From Cupriavidus sp. P-10 (lineage in GTDB: Bacteria; Pseudomonadota; Gammaproteobacteria; Burkholderiales; Burkholderiaceae), in the NCBI RefSeq assembly GCF_003402535.2, contig NZ_AP025170.1, forward strand, positions 1,612,001 through 1,676,000: DNA of 64,000 nt, written 5' to 3'. The translations under genes and the position numbers were made by a program. Below the pieces are notes generated by a model. The model made no database searches, was not told the DNA's origin, and saw only the letters and a list, made by a program, of their open reading frames with translations. Positions within the stretch are counted from its first letter, which is position 1, and the number at the start of each line of letters is the position of its first letter. Shown here piece by piece: positions 28,363 through 36,713 of this stretch.

Positions 28363-30174
28363 GTGTCTACACAATACAAGGCTCCCGTCGACGACTATGT
28401 GTTCTTGCTGCATGACGTGATCGCGCCGGTCGCGCCGCATGCGCTGGGCGATATGGCGCGCGACGATACGCGCCAGGTGCTCGAACAGGCCGCCCGGTTC
28501 TTCGAAGAAGTCTGGGCGCCGCTGGACGGGCCGGCCGACGCAGAAGGCTGCCGTTTCGAAGACGGCGTGGTGCGGACGCCAGCCGGCTACCAGGCAGGCT
28601 ACGCCGCGCTGTGCGAGGCCGGCTGGAACCGCGTGTCGGCTCCGCAGGCATGCGGCGGCGCCGGACTGCCGGAAGCTATCGGGCAGGCGGTGCGCGAGTT
28701 CTCTGCATCGGCCTGCAATTCGCTCGGTCTCTATGCAGGGCTGACCGCCGGCGCGCATGCCACCATCCGCCGCACCGGCGAGCCATGGATGTTGAGACAC
28801 GTCGTGCCGCCGATGGTGGACGGGCGCTGGGCCGGCACCATGTGCCTGACCGAGCCGCATTGCGGCACCGACCTGCGGCTGATGAAGACCCGCGCGGTGC
28901 CGCAGCCGGACGGCAGCTGGCGGCTGAGCGGCACCAAGATCTTTATCTCCGGCGGCGACCAGGACCTGACCGAGAACGTCATCCACCTGGTGCTGGCCAA
29001 GGTGCCGGACGAGAGCGGCCGCATCCACGACGACCTGTCGACGGTCCGGCTGTTCCTGGTGCCCAAGCGCGTCGTGGATGCGGATACGGGCACGCTGGGC
29101 GGCCCCAACGGCGTCGTCGTGGCCGGCATCGAGCACAAGATGGGTTTGAAGGGCAGCGCCACCTGCACGATGTCGTTCGAGCATGCGCTGGCGTATCCGC
29201 TGCGCGAGTCGAGCCAGCCGGCCGGCTCGCAGCGCAAGTCGTCCGCCGGCATGAGCGGCATGTTCGACATGATGAATTCCGCGCGCCTCGGCACCGGGCT
29301 GCAGGCCCTGTCGTCGGCGACACGCGCCTATGGGCATGCGGCCGGCTACGCCCGTGAACGGCTGGCAGGCCGTGCGGCGAAGGCTGAGGACCGCACCGGC
29401 GGCGCGGCGGATCCCATCGTGGTCCACCCGGACGTGCGCCGGCTGCTGCTGAAGCAGGCGTCCTTCCTGGAAGCGGCCCGCGCGCTGGCATTGCAGGTCA
29501 GAACGCTGCTCGACGAGCCGGACGACGCGCTGCACGGCGAACGCAGCGCCATCGGCAGCCTGCTGACCCCGGTGGTCAAGGCGTTCTTCAGCGACCGTTC
29601 GTTCGAGTCCGCCAATGACGCCATGCAACTGATGGGCGGGCACGGCTATATCCGCGACAACGGCGTCGAGCAGCTCGTGCGCGACAGCCGCATCTTCCAG
29701 CTCTACGAAGGGGCCAACGGCGTGCAGGCGCTGGACCTGGCGCTGCGCAAGCTGCCCGCCGGTGGTGGCCGCGCCCTGGCCGGCTTCCTCGATCTGGTCG
29801 AGGCCACGGCGTCGGAGGCGGGGCAGCACGAATCGCTTCGCCAGCATGCCGACGCACTACGGCAAGCCGCGCAACAGGTCCGTGCCTGCGGCAAGTGGTT
29901 CGCCGACCCGGCGCGGGACCCGCACGACGCCGGGGCGTCGTCCAGCGACTTCCTGGCCATGATGGGCATCGTTGCCTGCGCATGGATGTGGCTGCGGATG
30001 TCACAGGTGGCGCTGGATCTGCTGCCTGCCGCGGAAAACAAGCCATTCCTCGAACGCAAGCTGGAACTCGCCCGCTACTGGTTCGCGCGGGAACTGCCGC
30101 TGGTGCCGGCGTTGCGCCAGCGCGTCGAAACGGGCGCAGCCTGCCTGATGGCAATGCCGGCCGAACGGTTCTGA
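28363..30174 (+). CDS. Acyl-CoA dehydrogenase, long form with C-terminal extension
   Basis: An FAD-dependent acyl-CoA dehydrogenase of 603 residues, the length of the DmdC/FadE-like class with a C-terminal ACDH-C domain. Motifs are MCLTEPHCGTDL, LSGTKIFISGG, MSGMFDMMNSARLGTG, QLMGGHGYIRDNG and IFQLYEGANGVQALDL, where the glutamate of YEG is the catalytic base. It introduces the alpha-beta double bond. The GTG start at 28363 has AAGGA at the proper distance; the open frame continues upstream through the receptor gene in another frame and is not real there. No ETF genes are near. Confidence 0.92.
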   Translation: MSTQYKAPVDDYVFLLHDVIAPVAPHALGDMARDDTRQVLEQAARFFEEVWAPLDGPADAEGCRFEDGVVRTPAGYQAGYAALCEAGWNRVSAPQACGGAGLPEAIGQAVREFSASACNSLGLYAGLTAGAHATIRRTGEPWMLRHVVPPMVDGRWAGTMCLTEPHCGTDLRLMKTRAVPQPDGSWRLSGTKIFISGGDQDLTENVIHLVLAKVPDESGRIHDDLSTVRLFLVPKRVVDADTGTLGGPNGVVVAGIEHKMGLKGSATCTMSFEHALAYPLRESSQPAGSQRKSSAGMSGMFDMMNSARLGTGLQALSSATRAYGHAAGYARERLAGRAAKAEDRTGGAADPIVVHPDVRRLLLKQASFLEAARALALQVRTLLDEPDDALHGERSAIGSLLTPVVKAFFSDRSFESANDAMQLMGGHGYIRDNGVEQLVRDSRIFQLYEGANGVQALDLALRKLPAGGGRALAGFLDLVEATASEAGQHESLRQHADALRQAAQQVRACGKWFADPARDPHDAGASSSDFLAMMGIVACAWMWLRMSQVALDLLPAAENKPFLERKLELARYWFARELPLVPALRQRVETGAACLMAMPAERF

Positions 30175-30206
30175 GCGGCATTCCGATTCAGTCCATTCAT
30201 TCCTGA

Positions 30207-31199
<993 letters not shown>

Positions 31200-31229
31200 A
31201 CACAGCGGATACCAGAGGAGGAAACAGCA

Positions 31230-31542
31230 ATGCGTGGAATTATTGCGAAGATCAGGATCAAGGAAGGCCGGGGCGGCTGAGTTCGAAGCACTGGCGGATG
31301 GACTGGTGACCGAGTCGCGCCGTGAAGAAGGCTGCCTGTCATACGACCTGTGGCGCTCGGACGAAGCGGGTGAATACGTCTTCATCGAGCGTTATGCGGA
31401 CGAGGCGGCAGCGCAGGCCCACGTCAAATCCGATCACTATCGCCGGATCGGTCGCCAGATGGGAGCGCTGATGGACGGTGCGCCGACCGTGTTCAGGCTT
31501 GCGGCACCGGCATCCGGTGCCGGCGTGGCTCCGGACAAATAG
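31230..31542 (+). pseudogene. Antibiotic-biosynthesis-monooxygenase-like gene, frameshifted
   Basis: An excellent ribosome binding site (AGAGGAGGAAACAGCA) precedes an ATG, but the frame stops after MRGIIAKIRIKEGRGG. In the next frame the rest of an ABM-fold quinol monooxygenase follows at once (AAEFEALADGLVTESRREEG, YDLWRSDEAGEYVFIERYAD, AHVKSDHYRRIG) to a stop at 31542. Deleting one G from the GGGG run at 31271-31274 restores a 103-residue protein, the normal size for this family. It is the last gene of the cluster. The lesion may be a real inactivating slip, a sequencing error, or less likely a programmed frameshift. Confidence 0.8.
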
Positions 31543-31636
31543 GCCGCCTTGTACGGCCTGCAAGGGGGTACGGTCGCAGGCAGCGTTACAGCAAAGCGTC
31601 GTCTCTCCCGGGCCCACCTGGGGCGCCGGGATTTGT

Positions 31637-31664
31637 CCCGCGGTCAATCCGCGGGTTCTTTTTT
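31637..31664 (+). terminator. Strong Rho-independent terminator of the catabolic cluster
   Basis: Stem CCCGCGG, loop TCAAT, stem CCGCGGG, followed by TTCTTTTTT. A perfect 7-bp GC stem with a long T tract on the plus strand, lying between the frameshifted monooxygenase and the convergent aldehyde dehydrogenase genes. Confidence 0.88.
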
Positions 31665-31679
31665 CCTGCTGCGCGCAGG

Positions 31680-32669
31680 TCACGATGCCGCCGCCTCACG
31701 CAACGCGCGCTCCACCGCCCGCACGGCGATCGCACGCTTGGTCGCATCCGCGCTCTTGGGTGGAATTGCCTGCATGGCGGTCACCAGCGCGTCATGGAAT
31801 TCCGGCTTGTCATGGCGCTTGCCCTGGATCGCGGCTTCCACCGACGCCAGCCGCCACGGCCGGTGCGCCACGCCGCCCAGCGCAATGGCGGCGCGCTTGA
31901 CGGTCTTGCCTTGCAGCGTCACCGCCGCCGCCACGGATACCAGCGCTGACTGGTAGGCGGCGCGGTCACGCACCTTCAGGTAGACGCTGCGGCGCGCCAG
32001 CGCGCCACGCGGCACGATGATCCGCACCAGCAGTTCGTGCGCCTTCATGTTGTGGTCGCGTTGGGGCGTGGTGCCGGGCGTGCGCAGGAAATCCTGCGCC
32101 GCCAGAACGCGCTCGCCGCTCGGGCCGCGCACCACGATCTGTGCGTCCAGGGCGGCCAGTGCGACCGCGAGGTCGGACGGATGGGTGGCGATGCAGGCGC
32201 CGCTGCGGCCGAACAGTGCGAAGGCACGCGTGGCACCGGCAAGCAGCGCGGCGCAGCCGGAACCGGGCGTGCGCTTGTTGCAGGGAACGTCGGTGGTGCC
32301 GTTGCGGAAGTAGGGGCAACGGGTGCGTTGCAACAGGTTGCCGCCCACGGTGCCGGCGTTACGGATCTGCGGAGAGCCGATCTGTTCGAGTGCCTGGGCC
32401 ATGGCCGGGCATTCGCGCACGACATCGGCGTCGGCGGCCACGTCGCTGAGGCGCGCGAGCGCGCCGATGACCAGTGCCGAGCCGGTCATCGAGATCTGGC
32501 TCAGTTCGGCGATGCCGCTCAGGTCGACCAGCGTGCCGGGCGCACAGATGCCTTCGCGCATCAGGTTGAGCAGTTCGACGCCGCCGGCGATGCACATCGT
32601 GTCTGCTGCGCCGATGGCTGCCAGGGCATCGGCGACGCTGGTGGCGCGCACGAAGGCGAATTCGCGCAC
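31680..32669 (-). CDS. FAD-binding subunit of PaoABC-like molybdenum aldehyde dehydrogenase
   Basis: A protein of 329 residues of the CoxM/PaoB family. The FAD motifs are CIAGGVELLNLMREG (about residues 26-40) and RNAGTVGGNLLQRTRCPYF. The insertion with cysteines at about 118, 130 and 139 (PCNKRTPGSGCAAL) matches the extra [4Fe-4S] cluster region of E. coli PaoB and marks this branch. CIATHPSDLAVALAALDAQ follows. The GTG start at 32669 has GGAGG upstream and is one nt after the stop of the small subunit gene. An ATG 18 codons earlier overlaps that gene and is less likely. It passes electrons between the Mo centre and an acceptor. Confidence 0.88.
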   Translation of the reverse strand: MREFAFVRATSVADALAAIGAADTMCIAGGVELLNLMREGICAPGTLVDLSGIAELSQISMTGSALVIGALARLSDVAADADVVRECPAMAQALEQIGSPQIRNAGTVGGNLLQRTRCPYFRNGTTDVPCNKRTPGSGCAALLAGATRAFALFGRSGACIATHPSDLAVALAALDAQIVVRGPSGERVLAAQDFLRTPGTTPQRDHNMKAHELLVRIIVPRGALARRSVYLKVRDRAAYQSALVSVAAAVTLQGKTVKRAAIALGGVAHRPWRLASVEAAIQGKRHDKPEFHDALVTAMQAIPPKSADATKRAIAVRAVERALREAAAS

Positions 32670-32670
32670 G

Positions 32671-33156
32671 TCAGCCGCCTCCGCCCGGATGCTCGCGGGC
32701 GTAGTCGAGCACGGCTTCGACAATGTTGGGATAGGCGCCGCAGCGGCACAGGTTGCCGCTCATCCAGGTGCGTACCTCGTCCGCCGAGCCGGCATGGCCC
32801 TCGGTCACGCAGGCCAGCGCGGACATGACCTGGCCGGCGGTGCAATAGCCGCACTGCAGGGCGTCGTGGTCGACAAAGGCGCGCTGCAGGGCATGCAGCT
32901 TTTTGGCCGAGGGCGCCAGGTCCTCGATGGTGCGGACGGTATGGCCGTGCGCCATCACGGCCAGCATCATGCAGCCGAGCACGCGCCGGCCGTCGACGTG
33001 GAGGGTGCAGGTGCCGCACTCGCCCCGGTTGCAGCCGAGCTTGGTGCCGGTCAGGCCGAGCGCGTCGCGCAGGACATCGGCCAGCGTGGCGCGGGTATCG
33101 ACGGTCAGGTCGCGGGGGATGCCGTTGACGGTCAGGTGGATGGCGGTGGTTGGCAT
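32671..33156 (-). CDS. [2Fe-2S] subunit of PaoABC-like aldehyde dehydrogenase
   Basis: A protein of 161 residues of the xanthine-oxidase small-subunit family. The plant-type ferredoxin cluster is bound by C42, C47, C50 and C62 (GCNRGECGTC), and the second cluster by C102, C105, C137 and C139 (QCGYCTAGQ; GNLCRCGAYPN). Unlike E. coli PaoA it has no Tat signal, so the complex is probably cytoplasmic. It sits 11 nt after the large subunit gene and one nt before the FAD subunit gene. Confidence 0.93.
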   Translation of the reverse strand: MPTTAIHLTVNGIPRDLTVDTRATLADVLRDALGLTGTKLGCNRGECGTCTLHVDGRRVLGCMMLAVMAHGHTVRTIEDLAPSAKKLHALQRAFVDHDALQCGYCTAGQVMSALACVTEGHAGSADEVRTWMSGNLCRCGAYPNIVEAVLDYAREHPGGGG

Positions 33157-33167
33157 GCCGGGCTTCG

Positions 33168-35366
33168 TCAGTGCAAGAGGGTATCGAGCCGGATCGGCAA
33201 CCGGCGCACGCGCACGCCGGTGGCGTGGTACACGGCGTTGGCGATGGCCGCGGCAATGCCGACGATGCCCAGCTCGCCTACGCCTTTGCTGCCGAGCGGG
33301 TTGGCCTTGTCGTCCAACTCTTTCACCAGGATCACGTCGATGGCCGGCACGTCCGCGCAGGTCGGCACCAGGTACGACAGCAGGCTGGCGTTGACAAAGC
33401 CGCCCGCCACCGGATCGGAGACCGACTCTTCCAGCAGCGCCATGCCGATGCCACCGACGATGCCACCGGCCAGCTGGCTGCGCACCAGCAGCGGGTTCAC
33501 AACTTGCCCGACGCCGAAGGCGCTGACCACGCGGCTGACGCGCGGGACCGGTATGTCGATGTCGACCACCACTTCGACGAAATGCGCGCCAAAGGACAGC
33601 ATCGGCCCCGGCGCAGTGGCGGGTGGGGCCGTATTGGCACTGGCATCGAGCGACGCGCCGCCGGCGGCAACGATGCTGTCAAAGCCGACGCCCTGTGCCG
33701 GCGATGCCGTCAGGAAGACGCGGCCGCCGCCGGTAGCCATCGCATCGACCGGCTTGCCCGTGAGCGCGGTGCCCGGCTGCGCCGCGGCGGCGGCGAGCAG
33801 CTTGCCGCGCAGGTCGTGGCTGGCCGCGAGCACCGCGGAACCGACGCTGGCGAGCGTGCGCGAGCCGCCCGACACGGTGGTGCGGGGCAGGGCGGTGTCG
33901 CCGATCTCGACCTTGACGCGGGCCAGCTCGGTGCCGACTGCATCCGCGGCGATCTGGGCCAGGGCGGTGCAGATGCCCCCGCCCATCTCGTGCGTGCCGC
34001 TCCTGACGGTAAGCACGCCGGCCGCGTCCATCGATACGCTGGCGGACGCGGGCGAACGGTTGACGGGATACGCCGCGCTGGCCATGCCCCAGCCGATGCG
34101 CTGGCCCTGCGCGTTGCGCATTGAACCGGGCACGGGCTGGCGCGCGGACCAGCCGAATTTCCGCGCGGCACGCTCGTAGCACTTGCGCAGGCTGTTCGAG
34201 GTCCATGCCACGCCTGACACCGGGTCGGTGCCGGCGAAGTTCTTGAGCCGCAGCGCGACCGGGTCCAGGCCGAGCGCCACGGCCAGCTCGTCCATCGCGC
34301 TTTCCAGCGCGAAGAAGCCGGTGGCTTCGCCGGGCGCGCGCATGGTGGTGGGCGTGGGCAAGTCGAGCCGCACCAGCGAGCGGCTGACTTGGCCCGACGG
34401 GCAGGCGTAGATCATGCGCGTGCGCGACGTGGCCGGCTCGAAGAAGCTGTCGTTCATCGAAGTCGTGGTTTTTGCGCTGTGCGTCAGCGCCTTGAGCGTG
34501 CCATCGCTGCCGGCGCGCAGCGTCAGCTGCTGCTCGGTGTGCGGACGGTGGCCGACCATCGAGAACATCTGCGCGCGGGTAAGCGCCAGCGCCACCGGCC
34601 GCCCGACCCGCTCCGCGGCCACGGCCGCCAGCAGCACGTGCGGCCAGGTCAGCCGCTTGGCACCGAACGAGCCGCCGACAAACTTCGACACCACGCGCAC
34701 CTTCGCCACGGGCAGGCCAAAGCAGGCGGCCACCATCGCCTGCTCGCCGCGCATCCATTGCGAACCGTCGTGCAGCGTGAGCGTGCCGCCCTGCCAGGCG
34801 GCAACGACGGCGGTGCGCTCCATCGGATTGTGGTGCTCGAACGGTGTGAGGTAGGTCTGGTCGACCAGCACATCTGCTGCGGCGGGCGCGACGGCGGCGG
34901 GCGTTGCCGCGGCCCAGCGGAAGTTATGCATCGGCGAGGCGGCGGGGCGCGCGACCAGGTGCGCGGCGGGAATGACCGTGGCCGGCTTGGGCGAGTAGCG
35001 CACGACCAGGCTGTCGGCGGCAAACTCCGCGGCCTCGCGGTTGTCCGCGACAACCACGGCGATCGCCTGGCCAAGATGGACGACCTTGTCGTCCTGCAGC
35101 GGCAGGCGTCGCTGGCCGGCCGCGGTGGGGAAGGGGTCGGTGACCTGGAAGCGGCGGCAGTCGGCGGCGGTGATGATGTCGAGCACGCCAGGCACGGCGC
35201 GGGCAGCGCTGTCGTCGATGGACAGGACGCGCCCCTTCGCGATCGCACTGGCGCGGATAACGGCATGCGCCGCATTGGCTGGGGCGGCATCGGCGGCGTA
35301 CTGCGCGCGCCCGGTGACCTTGGCATGGCCGTCGATGCGCGGTACGGATTTCCCGACTGACGGCAT
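33168..35366 (-). CDS. Molybdopterin-binding large subunit of PaoABC-like aldehyde dehydrogenase
   Basis: A protein of 732 residues of the xanthine dehydrogenase/aldehyde oxidase family. It begins SVGKSVPRIDGHAKVTGRAQYAAD, then carries the cofactor motifs GGSFGAKRLTWPHVLLAA, LDLPTPTTMRAPGEATGFFA and HEMGGGICTALAQIAADA, and near the C-terminus SKGVGELGIVGIAAAIANA with the catalytic glutamate. It binds the Mo cofactor and oxidises aldehydes or N-heterocycles. Length and layout match E. coli PaoC. Here it is the first gene of three (large, small, FAD), unlike paoABC order. GGAGGAGGG precedes the ATG at 35366. No PaoD/XdhC maturation gene is adjacent. Confidence 0.91.
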   Translation of the reverse strand: MPSVGKSVPRIDGHAKVTGRAQYAADAAPANAAHAVIRASAIAKGRVLSIDDSAARAVPGVLDIITAADCRRFQVTDPFPTAAGQRRLPLQDDKVVHLGQAIAVVVADNREAAEFAADSLVVRYSPKPATVIPAAHLVARPAASPMHNFRWAAATPAAVAPAAADVLVDQTYLTPFEHHNPMERTAVVAAWQGGTLTLHDGSQWMRGEQAMVAACFGLPVAKVRVVSKFVGGSFGAKRLTWPHVLLAAVAAERVGRPVALALTRAQMFSMVGHRPHTEQQLTLRAGSDGTLKALTHSAKTTTSMNDSFFEPATSRTRMIYACPSGQVSRSLVRLDLPTPTTMRAPGEATGFFALESAMDELAVALGLDPVALRLKNFAGTDPVSGVAWTSNSLRKCYERAARKFGWSARQPVPGSMRNAQGQRIGWGMASAAYPVNRSPASASVSMDAAGVLTVRSGTHEMGGGICTALAQIAADAVGTELARVKVEIGDTALPRTTVSGGSRTLASVGSAVLAASHDLRGKLLAAAAAQPGTALTGKPVDAMATGGGRVFLTASPAQGVGFDSIVAAGGASLDASANTAPPATAPGPMLSFGAHFVEVVVDIDIPVPRVSRVVSAFGVGQVVNPLLVRSQLAGGIVGGIGMALLEESVSDPVAGGFVNASLLSYLVPTCADVPAIDVILVKELDDKANPLGSKGVGELGIVGIAAAIANAVYHATGVRVRRLPIRLDTLLH

Positions 35367-35502
35367 GGTCGGCCCTCCTCCCACATCGCAAGAACTCTAG
35401 TACATGAAATCCGGCCCTTCAATGACATGTGGTTGATGTCTGACCTGCAGCGAACTAGGCTAGGTACGCAAAGAAGCGCGTGGCACGCAAGAAGGGGGGA
35501 CC

Positions 35503-36690
35503 ATGAGCGAGGCACTCGATTTCAGGAAGTCGCTGGCGCGCCAGCTGCTTTCAGCCGGCATGACCGAAGCCGATTTCGACAACCATCCCACCGTGGCGAC
35601 CACCCTTGCCGCCGCGCCCGGGCTGGCGGCGCACCCCACCATCGCGTTCCCGGCCACGCTGCGGCCCATCCCGGTGCCGATCGATCCCATGCCCGCGCTG
35701 GACGCCGCGCTGCCGCGCGCCGATGTGGTGGTCATTACCTGGACCGTGGATGAGACCATGGCGTTGTGCGATGTCATGACGCCGGGATTTTCGCGCGACC
35801 ACTGGTATCGCTATGCCCGCAACTTCGACCAGTACCTGCCGAAGATCCGCGCCGGCGCGCCCGCGCGCGGCGTGATGCGGCTGGCCAGCTATTTCCCGGT
35901 GCGGATCGGTGCGAAGAAGGTGCTGTGCATGAAGTCGGAGCTGCACCTGAACCAGGATGGCATCACCAGGCCGCCGGCGGGCAGCGCGCACAAGGCGTCG
36001 CTGCCGGTGCGCGACCTGTTCCACCAGATCCTGGACGAGACGCGGGCCAGGCTGATCATCACCACCGGCACGGCCGGGGCGGTCTTTGCCGGGCATGACC
36101 TTGGCGACGTGGTGGTCACGCGCGGCGCCAAGTTCCGCTGCAAGCGGGAGTTCCGCGACAGCCCGTTCAACGACAAGACCTACAGGTCGGAATGGACCGT
36201 CAAGACCAAGCACTTCGCCAAGGCCAAGACGCTGATGGGCGCGTTCAGGCATGAGCTGGCCGAGCCAGAGTTCCTGCCGCCCACGGTCAACTACGCGCCG
36301 CTGAACAACATCCCCAAGCCGATCCGCGAGAATGATCCGGATATCAAGCTGGACGGGCGCGACATGCCCGCGTTCCACCCGATCCTGACCACCGATTTCT
36401 TCGAGTTCGGCACTTCGCTCAACCACCTCGAGGAGATCGGCTCCGCCGTCGAAATGGGCGATGCGGTACTGGGGCTGGTGGTGGAAGAACGCGCCGCCGC
36501 GGGCAAGCCCACGCCGCGCTGGCTGGTGGTGCGCAATTGCTCCGACCCGCAGATCAACGGCAAGCTGCGCAGCAAGCCTGCGCGGCAGAGCCTGCAGGCG
36601 ATGTGGGCCGTCTACTACTACCAGGGCTTCGGCTACTGGACCAGCATGAACAGCGCATTGGCCTGCTGGGCGATCATCGCGGCGAACTGA
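35503..36690 (+). CDS. Nucleoside phosphorylase-fold protein of unknown role
   Basis: A protein of 395 residues. A central region resembles the purine nucleoside phosphorylase/MTA-SAH nucleosidase fold: RLIITTGTAGAVFAGHDLGDVVVTRGAKF is the glycine-rich sheet-turn typical of that superfamily, and FEFGTSLNHLEEIGSAVEMGDAV resembles the segment before the ribose-binding Glu-Met-Glu/Asp motif. It is longer than housekeeping nucleosidases and has about 150 extra N-terminal residues. No signal or membrane segment. It is convergent with a subtilisin-like protease and divergent from the aldehyde dehydrogenase. GAAGGGGGGACC precedes the ATG. Substrate unknown; PNP-fold domains of this size also occur in signalling and defence proteins. 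Confidence 0.75.
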   Translation: MSEALDFRKSLARQLLSAGMTEADFDNHPTVATTLAAAPGLAAHPTIAFPATLRPIPVPIDPMPALDAALPRADVVVITWTVDETMALCDVMTPGFSRDHWYRYARNFDQYLPKIRAGAPARGVMRLASYFPVRIGAKKVLCMKSELHLNQDGITRPPAGSAHKASLPVRDLFHQILDETRARLIITTGTAGAVFAGHDLGDVVVTRGAKFRCKREFRDSPFNDKTYRSEWTVKTKHFAKAKTLMGAFRHELAEPEFLPPTVNYAPLNNIPKPIRENDPDIKLDGRDMPAFHPILTTDFFEFGTSLNHLEEIGSAVEMGDAVLGLVVEERAAAGKPTPRWLVVRNCSDPQINGKLRSKPARQSLQAMWAVYYYQGFGYWTSMNSALACWAIIAAN

Positions 36691-36713
36691 CCGAATTGAC
36701 AGTAGCGCCGGCC

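Noticed and set aside
32670..32723. Longer ATG start for the FAD subunit
   Set aside because: Would overlap the small subunit by 53 nt and add 18 non-family residues; the GTG at 32669 has a GGAGG site and the normal family N-terminus.
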